Source of the DNA: Desulfobacula sp.
Lineage (GTDB): Bacteria > Desulfobacterota > Desulfobacteria > Desulfobacterales > Desulfobacteraceae
Assembly (NCBI GenBank): GCA_023701135.1
Contig: JAMPXP010000013.1
Span: forward strand, 1 to 64,000
DNA: 64,000 nucleotides
Reading direction: 5' to 3'
The position numbers were made by a program, and so were the translations under genes. The notes below the pieces were generated by a model. The model did no database searches, was not told the DNA's origin, and saw nothing but the letters and a program-made list of their open reading frames with translations. This document shows, piece by piece, positions 35,504-44,407 of the stretch (its first letter is position 1; each line of letters begins with the position of its first letter).

Positions 35504-38500
35504 TTATTCATGGAGGTTGTTATTCTCCAACAAATATTTTGCCATATAATACTCAAAATTGATGATCTTATGGGTCTGGACCACCCGTCTTAAAATATCT
35601 TCAGCCCTGTCAGGATCTCCGTTCATATCCAGAAAAAGGGCATGATAGAAGAAAAGGAGTTCAAACCATTTAAACGATCTGTCGGTCTTTGCATAAGGAG
35701 ATTTCGCAAAGGTTCCGGGATCTTTTAAATGGCCGAATATTTCATCATATGCCACCTTGCCTGCAAAATAGCCGATGAGCATTTCAGCCATGACATGGCC
35801 TGCATCGGATTCCAAACGGCCGGGCCAGCCTAAGGGCTTAATGGAGGCCCACCGTTCCTGCAACAGCTCACGGGCTTCGTTTTTTTCACCTTTTTTAAAA
35901 AGCGCCCAGTGAAAAAGCAGGCGCAAATAATCCCTGTCATCATCATAGGACTCATACAGGAACCGGCGGGCATCATATTGGTAATCTCCCGAGAGAGAGA
36001 CAAGCTGGATAAAAAGTTTGTGCTTGAGCCATAAAAACAGGTTCTGGTTATCCGATTTCATCAGATCTTCGGCAAGCATGACGGCTTTTTCATATTGACC
36101 CTGGTCCAAAGTTAAAAGATATTCCAGGACCTTCATATCATAGCTGTCCGGGAATGATTCTCTTCCCTTTTGCAAGACCTCATGGGCCCGGGTCCGGTCA
36201 CCGGCAATGAGATAAGCTTCTGAAAGATCATAATAAATCCGTTCACAGGCGGGCCAGCCCTTATCCGGCTGAATTTTATCTGCCAAGGTCCTCAGCAATC
36301 CTATTGCCGGCTCTATCAGCCCGGCCTTCTCATCCGGATCTGCATCTTCGCTCAGGTGCTTGTAGGCACGGGCCAGTTTCCAATCCAGCCACCCGGCATT
36401 TTGCGCCTTAAAATCATCGGGTAGTCTTCCAATGTAACGCCTGGCTTTTTCCAACAGATCTACAGCCTTGATCCAATCTTCCTTTCCGGATCGATCGCTT
36501 AAAAATTCTCCGGCCCTGTAATTTATCCAATATCCTTTGGAATGTATCGTTTCTTGAGCCAATTCATAGAGCAGGGATGCAAACCAAGCCGGGGCCTTTG
36601 GTACGGTTCCCCTGTCATGATATGGTTTAGCCAATTCATATAATAGATCGTCTGCTTTTAGTTCGTCAAACCCATTACATGCGTTTAAAAGCAAGGCTTT
36701 AATCCTGTCAAGGTATGGGGGAAGTCCTGCACGGTCGCCATGATGCCGGATCATAAAATTGGCCAGCAGATAGCCTTCCTCCAGGCTCAGGTTCGTCTCC
36801 CTATCGTCGGATACCAGCTCCTGAATAAGATGTCGGGCTTTTTGGCCATAATTTGCGGATATATAATTCCAAAGCAGCCATAATTGAAGCCGGCGCCGTT
36901 CCAGGGGCAGGATTTCCGTATCCTGGTCTATAAACTCCTCAAGCTCATAAATAAGCCATGGGTCCTGGGCCATATTGGTAGAGGCAATTTGCCCCGGTTC
37001 CGGCAAACTGCATTTTGTCCTGAAATTTTCAAGCCGGCCCTTTGAAGTCAACGCAAATTGTTGCGGATACAATTTTAAAAAAGCACGATAAGCGTATTCC
37101 CTGTCATTCCGGACAGCTTTTCTGAACAGCTCGGTTGCACGGGTCAGGCTGCCTCCGGAAAGTTTGGCAATCCCCTCTTTTAAAAAGACCAAGCCTTTGG
37201 AATCCTCCAGTTCATAAGCCACAGGGGTCACCCTTGCCTCTTGAAGGCTGCGCAGCCGGGTTTTGATGGTGTCCAAATCATCCAGGTCATCCCCCATGGC
37301 CGCCCAGAACAGCAATGAACCAAACAGCCATTGGGGGTAACGGATGGTTTGGCTTTTTGACGGGACTCCGGCTAGGTCCCCGGATTTTGCTTGTAAGGAT
37401 ATTTCCCTTTCATCCTTTTCCGGTGAAATAACGGACCTCAAGATGAGCTTGATATCCGTGAGGGTAAATTGTTTCTTCAGCCAGGTTTTCAGTTCAGGGG
37501 GCATGGCCTCAAGGATCAAAGCCGCTTTTTCCGTCGTAATCAGCCGGGTCCGGTAAGCTTCAATTCTCTGGCCGAGCCCGGACATCAGACGTTCAATGAA
37601 TCGATCCGGAAGCGCTTTAATGGGAACGGCGTCAGGGTTATCCTTTTCCTGATTCGGCATCAGGATTGAAAACGAATCCTCATCCAGCCCATCATCTGTG
37701 GGAAAATATATCCACGGCACATCCAGTCCGAATTTCCAGTATATTTTCCCCCGCAGTTCTGAAACGGCCTCTATGATCTCAGGTTTTAAATGATCGGAAA
37801 AATTCTTTGCCAGATAAACATTGATCGGCGGGAGTTCCAAAGGAATATAGGGGCCGGCTTCCTCATAAATCCATATCCAGCCGGACCTATTTTCTTCTGT
37901 TTTTCCGGATTCATTTTGAAAGGGCAAATCCCGTCGTTTCGGAAGCCTGCCGGTATAATCATCGCCCTTGGATTCGCTGTCCGCTATGGCATATCTTGCA
38001 GCATCTTCCGGAGAATAACCGGGACACCGGGCCAGGGAATCCAATACATATTTAAGACGGGTTAAGGATTTTTTTTGTTTGATGCATTCTATCATCACAG
38101 CCCGGATTCCCTCGATGCCTCCCTGGGCCGCCAGCGCCTCGGCAACGGTATGGGGAAAATCCTTACGAATTCGCTCAACCAGAAAAGCAACACTCTCGCG
38201 GGTAAAGATATATTCAGGATTGTTCAATAATACATTCCCAACGATTTGGACCAAGGCTGCTTCCGGCATATAAAACGGATAGCCTGCGGTTTTCCACAAC
38301 ACCGATGTCCAGCGTGGGACAAGATACCATTCACCTGGAAGTTCAGGCAGTTGGCTCCAATTTTTCTTATTTTCATCAAAAAAATTCTTAAGCGGGTCTG
38401 CGAGCCCTTTGTTCTCAAAAAGGATCCTGTCTTTCAGCTTAGATATGGTTCTTTTTACAAAAATTTTTTCCCCTGTCCTTGAACCGGCTTTCATCTCTTC

Positions 38501-40252
38501 ATCATAAAACAATCTAATTTCAGATATCGGCAGACTGGGGTCCTCCAGGAATTTCAACCTTAAAGGCAAAGGAAATCCATGCCTTCCTGCAATATTTGCA
38601 GAATAATACCACCACTCAAACCGCAATTGGTCCTGATTGATCACAAGGTCTGGATTATATTTCAACGTCAGTGGCCAGGGGGAATTCGCGTCAACTCCGG
38701 GCATTATCCTTCCGGCCCTTTTGTCGGCCCCGTAATCAGCGGGAATGAGGTCTTCTGCCTGTTGAAGGATTTGGACAAGATCGCCAAGCCTTTCTTTATT
38801 TCTTTTTGATAAACCATAGAGAAAGCCTGCGATACTGTTCAAGGTGTTTTCCTGTTTGAGCACCCTTTCCTCTTTATCCAGTCTCGGGAGCTCTTCCCGC
38901 AGTTTTTCAATTTTTCCCGTTGTCTCCTGGTGCCGCCTTTTTTCCCGCTGACGGTCATTATATATCGGTTTGGCAAAATACAGGATGGTCATAAAAAGGA
39001 AAAAAGAAAAGACGGCAAATGTTAACGCCCGTTTCCAGAGCCGGTTTCTTATTAACCGCTTTCGCAGGTTCTTGTTTGCTTCCTGGATGGGTTTGATGAG
39101 CCTGTCGTGGGTCAGTTCGTACCAGCGGGCGCCGGCCCTCACCTCGGCACGGATAAGGTGTTCACTCTCCAGAGTATCCACAAGAGAATTGGGAATCCCG
39201 CCTGTCTGTTCTTCCTCCCGGAAAACCGTCCCCCGGGTCCCGGAAGGAGTGATCAGCCGTTCAAAAAACCAGGTATGCAGCTTGTCCGATGAGGTGCGGG
39301 ACTTTCTGGCAGTGTTGCCGATGACCCTCACATAGAATTCCTTCAAGGCTTCGTCCACATTGCCTGATTTTTGAAGCTGATCATCCGTGATAACTGAAAG
39401 ATCTCCGGGCAGATTGGACCATAAGCTCTTGCAGACCACCTGCAATTGCACGGGCTCGACATATTTGCCAGGTGTTTCGATCATATTGTTGAAAGAATCC
39501 GTGGTCCGGATGGTGAGCAATTCTTTTACCAGTTTTTCCGCCACGCCTGTATCAAATTTAACCCTTGTATTGTTCAAAGGGCCGGTAACGGCTTCATGGG
39601 CAGCCTGTTCCCCAAGGCACTCCAACTGGTAGCGAAACCGGAGCTGTTCAGGCAATAAGAATGCATAGGGGGTCATGTTGGCCAGATAATCCTCCCGCAT
39701 GACAAACAGGACCCGTAAAAGCGGATCAGCCGCAAGGGCTTCGGCAACCTGCTGAAAAAACCCCTCACGGGCTTTCCATCGTTCCGGATAAAACGAAAAC
39801 AATTCCTCAAACTGGTCAAAGATAATGACCCTGCCCAAAGCGAATCCGTCTTCGTCAAAACAGGGCTGCCTGTCCTTCAGGAATCGGCTGAGGGTCAGGT
39901 TCAAAAGGTCCGGTGGCTTTATACCGTCTCCTGCCCAACTGATAAGGGCGTTGAACGCATAGGGATTGGGGATGGATGAAGGACTCATTGACTCAGGGAT
40001 TAGCCCTCTGACGCGCGCCAAAGGCAGGACTTCCAATTCTTCCCGTTCAAGAAGGGGGATAAGACCGGCATTTATCAACGAAGTTTTACCTGCACCGGAT
40101 TGGGCATAAAGCAAGAGCGTGCGATGGGAAATGATTAAGGATAAAATTTCATTAACTTCCCGGTCTCTTCCGAAAAACGGATATTGGGAATTTTTCTCAA
40201 AGGGACTGGGACCGGGATAAGGGCATTTTTCTCTGGAACTATGTGCCATCAC
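35504..40252 (-). CDS. Large STAND-type (nSTAND1-like) NTPase with membrane segment and helical repeats
   Basis: The 1582-residue protein begins with PYPGPSPFEKNSQYPFFGRD, the entry motif of nSTAND1 ATPases. Walker A is QSGAGKTS (51-58), Walker B is VIIFDQFEELF (142-152), and a winged-helix-like part follows (about 320-400). A single membrane segment lies at about 408-427, then a charged coiled coil (431-472), then about 1100 residues rich in helices with TPR/SEL1-like stretches (e.g. RAEDILRRVVQTHKIINFEYYM at the end). STAND proteins act as sensors that assemble when they recognise a ligand. It overlaps the SIR2-family gene by about 14 bases, so the two are coupled. GTG at 40252 or ATG at 40249 may be the start. 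A role as the sensor of a defence system is inference. Confidence 0.82.
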   Translation of the reverse strand: MMAHSSREKCPYPGPSPFEKNSQYPFFGRDREVNEILSLIISHRTLLLYAQSGAGKTSLINAGLIPLLEREELEVLPLARVRGLIPESMSPSSIPNPYAFNALISWAGDGIKPPDLLNLTLSRFLKDRQPCFDEDGFALGRVIIFDQFEELFSFYPERWKAREGFFQQVAEALAADPLLRVLFVMREDYLANMTPYAFLLPEQLRFRYQLECLGEQAAHEAVTGPLNNTRVKFDTGVAEKLVKELLTIRTTDSFNNMIETPGKYVEPVQLQVVCKSLWSNLPGDLSVITDDQLQKSGNVDEALKEFYVRVIGNTARKSRTSSDKLHTWFFERLITPSGTRGTVFREEEQTGGIPNSLVDTLESEHLIRAEVRAGARWYELTHDRLIKPIQEANKNLRKRLIRNRLWKRALTFAVFSFFLFMTILYFAKPIYNDRQREKRRHQETTGKIEKLREELPRLDKEERVLKQENTLNSIAGFLYGLSKRNKERLGDLVQILQQAEDLIPADYGADKRAGRIMPGVDANSPWPLTLKYNPDLVINQDQLRFEWWYYSANIAGRHGFPLPLRLKFLEDPSLPISEIRLFYDEEMKAGSRTGEKIFVKRTISKLKDRILFENKGLADPLKNFFDENKKNWSQLPELPGEWYLVPRWTSVLWKTAGYPFYMPEAALVQIVGNVLLNNPEYIFTRESVAFLVERIRKDFPHTVAEALAAQGGIEGIRAVMIECIKQKKSLTRLKYVLDSLARCPGYSPEDAARYAIADSESKGDDYTGRLPKRRDLPFQNESGKTEENRSGWIWIYEEAGPYIPLELPPINVYLAKNFSDHLKPEIIEAVSELRGKIYWKFGLDVPWIYFPTDDGLDEDSFSILMPNQEKDNPDAVPIKALPDRFIERLMSGLGQRIEAYRTRLITTEKAALILEAMPPELKTWLKKQFTLTDIKLILRSVISPEKDEREISLQAKSGDLAGVPSKSQTIRYPQWLFGSLLFWAAMGDDLDDLDTIKTRLRSLQEARVTPVAYELEDSKGLVFLKEGIAKLSGGSLTRATELFRKAVRNDREYAYRAFLKLYPQQFALTSKGRLENFRTKCSLPEPGQIASTNMAQDPWLIYELEEFIDQDTEILPLERRRLQLWLLWNYISANYGQKARHLIQELVSDDRETNLSLEEGYLLANFMIRHHGDRAGLPPYLDRIKALLLNACNGFDELKADDLLYELAKPYHDRGTVPKAPAWFASLLYELAQETIHSKGYWINYRAGEFLSDRSGKEDWIKAVDLLEKARRYIGRLPDDFKAQNAGWLDWKLARAYKHLSEDADPDEKAGLIEPAIGLLRTLADKIQPDKGWPACERIYYDLSEAYLIAGDRTRAHEVLQKGRESFPDSYDMKVLEYLLTLDQGQYEKAVMLAEDLMKSDNQNLFLWLKHKLFIQLVSLSGDYQYDARRFLYESYDDDRDYLRLLFHWALFKKGEKNEARELLQERWASIKPLGWPGRLESDAGHVMAEMLIGYFAGKVAYDEIFGHLKDPGTFAKSPYAKTDRSFKWFELLFFYHALFLDMNGDPDRAEDILRRVVQTHKIINFEYYMAKYLLENNNLHE

Positions 40253-41120
40253 GATTCTGTCTCCATCTTTCCATCAGTTCTTTTATAAAATCACGGGCAG
40301 TGGCCCAATGGATTCTCACATCAGTATTCTGAAAATATTTTTCAAGGAAAAACTGGGATTTTTTTTGTTCCTTGTCCGATTCTTCCGGAGGCAACTGCAC
40401 AGCCACACTGATCCGTCTCAGGCTTTTTTCCAGGGACCCGACAAGGCCCCGGAAAAGCACCCGGAAAGTCCAGTCTGAGAGACGATAACCGATAAACAGC
40501 AACGAGGCTCCCGTCAGCGCCTGCTGAATCCGGGGGGGCAGCAATGCCTGGTTCCTTGAAATATTGACGAGGAAATCCAGGTAGTCATCCTCGGTCAGGA
40601 CCATTGATTCCGGGACATCCGCTTTGCCGTGGAGATGAAAAACGACCGGATTGGCAGGGCTGGGGTCATAAAAAGGCGTCCCGTCAAAAGCCGAGGGTAT
40701 CTCTCTGATATATTTATTCCATCGGCACATTTCCTGGACCGGATTTCTCTGCCGGGACCGAAGGGCTTCGGCCATGAAATTATCATAATTGGTTGTCAGG
40801 TATACGGGCAGGGGAAGGTCCGCCAGATTGCCGTGCAGTTCATCATTGGATTTAAACTCCGGGGGTTTATAACTCTTTATCAGATCGGCAATCTCATCTT
40901 TCGGGAACATGGGGTCGCCCCTGTCAACGGCCAAAAACTGAGCGACACGGGCCAGGTCATAGCTGTCACATAGGGGGTAGCTATACTTTATGGACCAGCC
41001 ATGGGCAACCTCCGAACCCAGGGGAAGGGTTCCGGCACAGGCCCCGGCCCCCAGGAAAGGCGTACATTTTCCCTGGGCTATTCTTTTTAACAGAATGTCC
41101 CAATGTTTATCTTCAAGCAT
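40239..41120 (-). CDS. SIR2-family protein (putative NADase effector)
   Basis: The 293-residue protein has the SIR2-like motifs of bacterial defence effectors: CTPFLGAGACAGTLP (about 18-32), YLTTNYDNF (about 110-118) with the family's catalytic asparagine region, VFHLHGKAD (about 168-176) with the histidine, TEDDYLDF, and a closing LLFIGYRLSDWTFR. In systems such as Thoeris and SIR2-STAND (Avs-like) proteins such domains degrade NAD+ on infection. It lacks the zinc-binding cysteines of true deacetylases. Here it is the middle gene of three, between a membrane receiver protein and the STAND protein, so sensing and killing could be split over separate chains. The ATG has AAGGA upstream. Confidence 0.88.
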   Translation of the reverse strand: MLEDKHWDILLKRIAQGKCTPFLGAGACAGTLPLGSEVAHGWSIKYSYPLCDSYDLARVAQFLAVDRGDPMFPKDEIADLIKSYKPPEFKSNDELHGNLADLPLPVYLTTNYDNFMAEALRSRQRNPVQEMCRWNKYIREIPSAFDGTPFYDPSPANPVVFHLHGKADVPESMVLTEDDYLDFLVNISRNQALLPPRIQQALTGASLLFIGYRLSDWTFRVLFRGLVGSLEKSLRRISVAVQLPPEESDKEQKKSQFFLEKYFQNTDVRIHWATARDFIKELMERWRQNRDGT

Positions 41121-41152
41121 TTTTATGGATCCTTTTCAAACAGGTGAATCGT

Positions 41153-41794
41153 TCAATCTTTTTTTCTTTCCAGGGCGTCAAGGGCGAGATGGACCAGTTC
41201 GTCCGGTCTGTTGGTAATGCCAAAGGCCCTGGCAGGCGTCCCCAGAGCCGGGTCAAAAACACCCACATAAAAAATGACCGGTAAAAATTCTCTTTTTGAA
41301 ACAAGGCTGTCAAGCAATTCAAGACCGGCTGTCTTGTTATCCCCGTGAACCATATCGGAAAATACAAGATCATAGGAATGATTTCTCATCAAGGTGGATG
41401 CTTCGTTCAAATCCTTTGCAAGGTCTATCTCAACCCCAAGCTCTGAGAACATCCGGATTTCATTTTTATTGTTTTCCGGGTGATCGTCGACCCAGAGGAT
41501 GCGGGAATTTTTGAAATAGCCCAAATGGTTTTTAATGCGGGTTAATACTCTTTTTTGATCGGCAGATGATGTCCGGACTTTCCACTGGGGGGATTTCTCA
41601 GCCAGGCGGATGGATTTTTCAATATATTCCTTTACAAAGGACAGCTCCACGCCCAGGGCCTTGAAACTGCCAAGCTTGGGAATCAATTCATCCCGTATGG
41701 GCCGGTAAAAAAGAAACAGGCAACATAATAGAAAACAGAACCCCAAAAGGGAGGGAAGGATCTTGATGATTTCAACAATTATGGTTGTATTCAC
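41153..41794 (-). CDS. Membrane-anchored receiver-domain protein
   Basis: The 213-residue protein has one N-terminal membrane segment (about 7-29). A juxtamembrane part follows (about 35-65, LIPKLGSFKALGVELSF), then a receiver-type domain (about 97-210). It has the acidic pair in RILWVDDHPENN (D103, D104) and the phospho-acceptor-like aspartate in LVFSDMVHGD (D147). The usual conserved lysine of receivers is not evident (the loop reads PVIFYVGVFDPALG), so phosphorylation may not be used in the standard way. It starts with GTG (AAGGAGC upstream) and is first in the operon with the SIR2-family and STAND genes. No histidine kinase is beside it. Confidence 0.8.
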   Translation of the reverse strand: MNTTIIVEIIKILPSLLGFCFLLCCLFLFYRPIRDELIPKLGSFKALGVELSFVKEYIEKSIRLAEKSPQWKVRTSSADQKRVLTRIKNHLGYFKNSRILWVDDHPENNKNEIRMFSELGVEIDLAKDLNEASTLMRNHSYDLVFSDMVHGDNKTAGLELLDSLVSKREFLPVIFYVGVFDPALGTPARAFGITNRPDELVHLALDALERKKD

Positions 41795-42066
41795 GGTCTC
41801 GCTCCTTATTAAACAGATGAATGAAGCAGCTCGACAGAAAAGGGATGGTTTATCTCTATATTGAATTCAATGAAAAATCAATGAGGGAAAACCCTGAATT
41901 TTCATATTTTTTACGATTAATCTTTGTTTTAAAGAAAATTGCCGGGTCTGGTAAGCGATTCTCATTTTTTGTCCTGGCCCTGTTGTCAAACAAGGCTTAC
42001 TCTATAGCTAACCAACCTGAATTAAATGATAAAATATTTTTATAGTTTTAAAAATTAAAAATAATC

Positions 42067-42118
42067 ATAGTTAAACTTTTATTTTATTGACAAAATAAAA
42101 GTTTAACTATAATAAAAT
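42067..42118 (+). promoter_or_regulatory. Perfect 19-bp inverted repeat with promoter upstream of the TetR gene
   Basis: ATAGTTAAACTTTTATTTT (42067-42085) and its exact reverse complement (42092-42110) flank a six-base spacer ATTGAC. A -35 box TTGACA overlaps the spacer (42087-42092) and TATAAT lies at 42108-42113, 15 bases on. The TetR ATG is at 42160. This is the form of an autoregulated TetR operator that covers its own promoter; the 15-base spacing is short. The rest of the 365-base gap from 41795 is AT-rich and shows no gene; a 74-codon frame at 41821-42045 has no support. Confidence 0.6.
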
Positions 42119-42159
42119 TAAAAATTGAGCGTGCAAAATGACCAGAAAAGGATTCCCCA

Positions 42160-42750
42160 ATGCCACAGAATAAAACGGAACTCAGAAAACGGCAGATCAT
42201 TGATACAGCCACTAAAGTCTTTGCCCAAAGGGGTTTCAATGAAACCACCATATCGGAAATCGCCAAGGCGGCCAAGATTTCCGAAGCATCGATCTATGAA
42301 TATTTTTCCACCAAAGAGGGACTTTTATTTTCAATTCCCACCGAGTCCTCCCAAAGTCTTTTTGATACCATGGCCTTTCATCTGAAGCTCATCCGGGGGG
42401 CAGGCAACAAACTGAGGGCCATTGTGTTTCTGTTCATGGATTCCTACCAGAAAAACCCTGATTTTGCATCGGTCCTCATGCTGTACCTGAAGCACAATAA
42501 AAAATTTCTCGACACCGAGGGACACCTGACCATCAAGGCCGGCATCAGGCAGATCACCACAGTGATCGAACAGGGGATCGAAGCCAAAGAATTCAAGGAA
42601 GACACCCATCCCTATCTTATCCGCTCCATGATCCTCGGAACCATTGAGCATCTGGTGACCAACTGGGTCATGACCGGGAGCCCGGACAATCTTGAAGAAC
42701 TTGTGGACCCCCTCATCGATACGATTATCAAAGGAATTTCCAATACCTGA
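42160..42750 (+). CDS. TetR-family transcriptional regulator
   Basis: The 196-residue protein has an N-terminal TetR helix-turn-helix (IIDTATKVFAQRGFNETTISEIAKAAKISEASIYEYFSTKE in pieces over residues 9-49). A helical ligand domain follows, ending in TIEHLVTNWVMTG. FadR-like members of this family bind acyl-CoA esters. It is first in the operon, 11 bases before the carboxyltransferase gene, and its upstream palindrome suggests it represses itself and the whole catabolic cluster until an acyl-CoA inducer appears. Confidence 0.9.
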   Translation: MPQNKTELRKRQIIDTATKVFAQRGFNETTISEIAKAAKISEASIYEYFSTKEGLLFSIPTESSQSLFDTMAFHLKLIRGAGNKLRAIVFLFMDSYQKNPDFASVLMLYLKHNKKFLDTEGHLTIKAGIRQITTVIEQGIEAKEFKEDTHPYLIRSMILGTIEHLVTNWVMTGSPDNLEELVDPLIDTIIKGISNT

Positions 42751-42761
42751 AAGGATATGCC

Positions 42762-44378
42762 ATGGATATCATTGAAACCAAGATTGATGTGAATTCCGAA
42801 CTCTACCAAAAAAACCTTCAGGACATGACCGCCCTTGTTCAGGATCTGGAAAAGGAACTGGACAGGGCGGCCAATGAGCGGTCGGCCAAGGCGTTAAAAC
42901 GCCATGAGGAGTCTGGCAAGCTGCCGGTCCAGAAAAAACTGGACCTGCTCCTGGATAAAAACACGCCCTTTCTGGAAATCGCTCCCCTGGCGGCCAGGGG
43001 TCTGTATGACGGCAAAATCCATAAGGCCGGGCTCATCACCGGCATTGGGGTGATCGAAGGAAGGGAATGCATGATCAGCGTCAGTGACGGCACGATCAAG
43101 GGCGGTTCCATTTATCCCATGGGCGTGAAAAAAACCCTGCGGTGCCAGACCATTGCCATGGAAAACCGGCTGCCCCTGATAACGCTCATGGATTCTGCCG
43201 GGGCCTATCTGCCGCTTCAGTCCGAAATCTTCCCGGATATTGATGACGGGGGAAGAATCTTTTTCAACCAGGCCCGGATGTCAAAAATGGGCATTCCCCA
43301 GATCGTGGGCGTCATGGGGCTGTGCACGGCAGGCGGGGCTTACGGCGTGGCCATGTGTGATGAAATCGTCCATGTCCGGCAGCATGGTGCGATTTTTCTC
43401 GGAGGACCGCCCCTGGTGAAGGCGGCAACGGGAGAGGATGTGTCGGCCAATGATCTGGGCGGCGCCGAGCTTCACTGCAGCGATTCAGGGGTGTCGGACT
43501 ATTATGCCGAAGATGACGCCCAGGCCATCCGGATGATCCGGAACATCACCAAAAACCTTCCGGACAATAAAAAATCAAGGCTTTCCATGCGTGAACCGGA
43601 ACCTCCCCTGTATGATGTAAAAGAACTTTACGGCATTGTGGGGCCGGATCTTTCCCGGCCCTATGATATCCGGGAGGTCATTGCCAGGATTGTGGACGGT
43701 TCAAGATTCCTGGAATTCAAGGAATTGTTCGGGGAAACCCTGGTCACGGGATGGGCCCATATCCACGGGTATCCCGTGGGCATCCTGGCCAATAACGGGA
43801 TTCTCTTTTCCAAGAGCGCCCAGAAAGCCACCCAGTTCATCCAGCTCTGCGACAAGCGGGAAATCCCCCTTGTTTTTCTCCAGAATATCAACGGATTCAT
43901 TGTGGGAAGCGATTATGAACGGGCCGGGATAACAAAGGACGGCCACAAGATGGTCAATGCCGTGTCCAATGCCACCGTTCCCAAATTCACCATGATCGTG
44001 GGAGCCTCCTTTGGCGCAGGCAATTATGCCATGTGCGGCAGGGCCTATTCCCCGAGATTTCTGTGGATGTGGCCCAATGCCCAGATCGGCGTCATGGGCG
44101 GCCGGCAGGCGGCCGATGTGCTGATCAGCATTACCAATGACCAGCGCCAAAGGGCCGGCCAGCCAAACCTGACTCCGGAAGAAACGGAGTTTATCCACAA
44201 ACCCGTGGTGGAGGCGGCCCTGAAAGAAGGCAATGCCTATTATTCCACGGCCCAGCTCTGGGATGACGGGATCGTGGACCCTGCAAAATCACGGGATGTC
44301 CTGGGACTGGCCCTTTCCGCCTCCCTGAACGCGCCGCTCAGGGACCAGGACCACGGATTCGGCGTATTTAGGATGTAG
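42762..44378 (+). CDS. Acyl-CoA carboxylase carboxyltransferase subunit (methylcrotonyl/geranyl-CoA type)
   Basis: The 538-residue protein has the methylcrotonyl-CoA carboxylase beta pattern: TIKGGSIYPMGVKKTLRCQ near residue 109, GRIFFNQARMSKMGIPQIVG near 163, CTAGGAYGVAMCDE near 187, and GGAELHCSDSGVSDYYAEDD near 229. It moves carboxylate from biotin onto a 3-methyl-2-enoyl-CoA. The length is the family norm. Its partners, biotin carboxylase and biotin carrier, follow as separate genes. Methylcrotonyl-CoA (leucine route) and geranyl-CoA (terpene route) enzymes are close relatives, and the sequence alone does not decide between them. Confidence 0.9.
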   Translation: MDIIETKIDVNSELYQKNLQDMTALVQDLEKELDRAANERSAKALKRHEESGKLPVQKKLDLLLDKNTPFLEIAPLAARGLYDGKIHKAGLITGIGVIEGRECMISVSDGTIKGGSIYPMGVKKTLRCQTIAMENRLPLITLMDSAGAYLPLQSEIFPDIDDGGRIFFNQARMSKMGIPQIVGVMGLCTAGGAYGVAMCDEIVHVRQHGAIFLGGPPLVKAATGEDVSANDLGGAELHCSDSGVSDYYAEDDAQAIRMIRNITKNLPDNKKSRLSMREPEPPLYDVKELYGIVGPDLSRPYDIREVIARIVDGSRFLEFKELFGETLVTGWAHIHGYPVGILANNGILFSKSAQKATQFIQLCDKREIPLVFLQNINGFIVGSDYERAGITKDGHKMVNAVSNATVPKFTMIVGASFGAGNYAMCGRAYSPRFLWMWPNAQIGVMGGRQAADVLISITNDQRQRAGQPNLTPEETEFIHKPVVEAALKEGNAYYSTAQLWDDGIVDPAKSRDVLGLALSASLNAPLRDQDHGFGVFRM

Positions 44379-44407
44379 GCCTTAACATGTAAAACAGGAA
44401 GACCATC

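Noticed and set aside
41821-42045. A 74-codon frame in the gap upstream of the TetR gene
   Set aside because: It has no ribosome site, its composition is very AT-rich, and it lies in the region that carries operator and promoter. It looks like chance.
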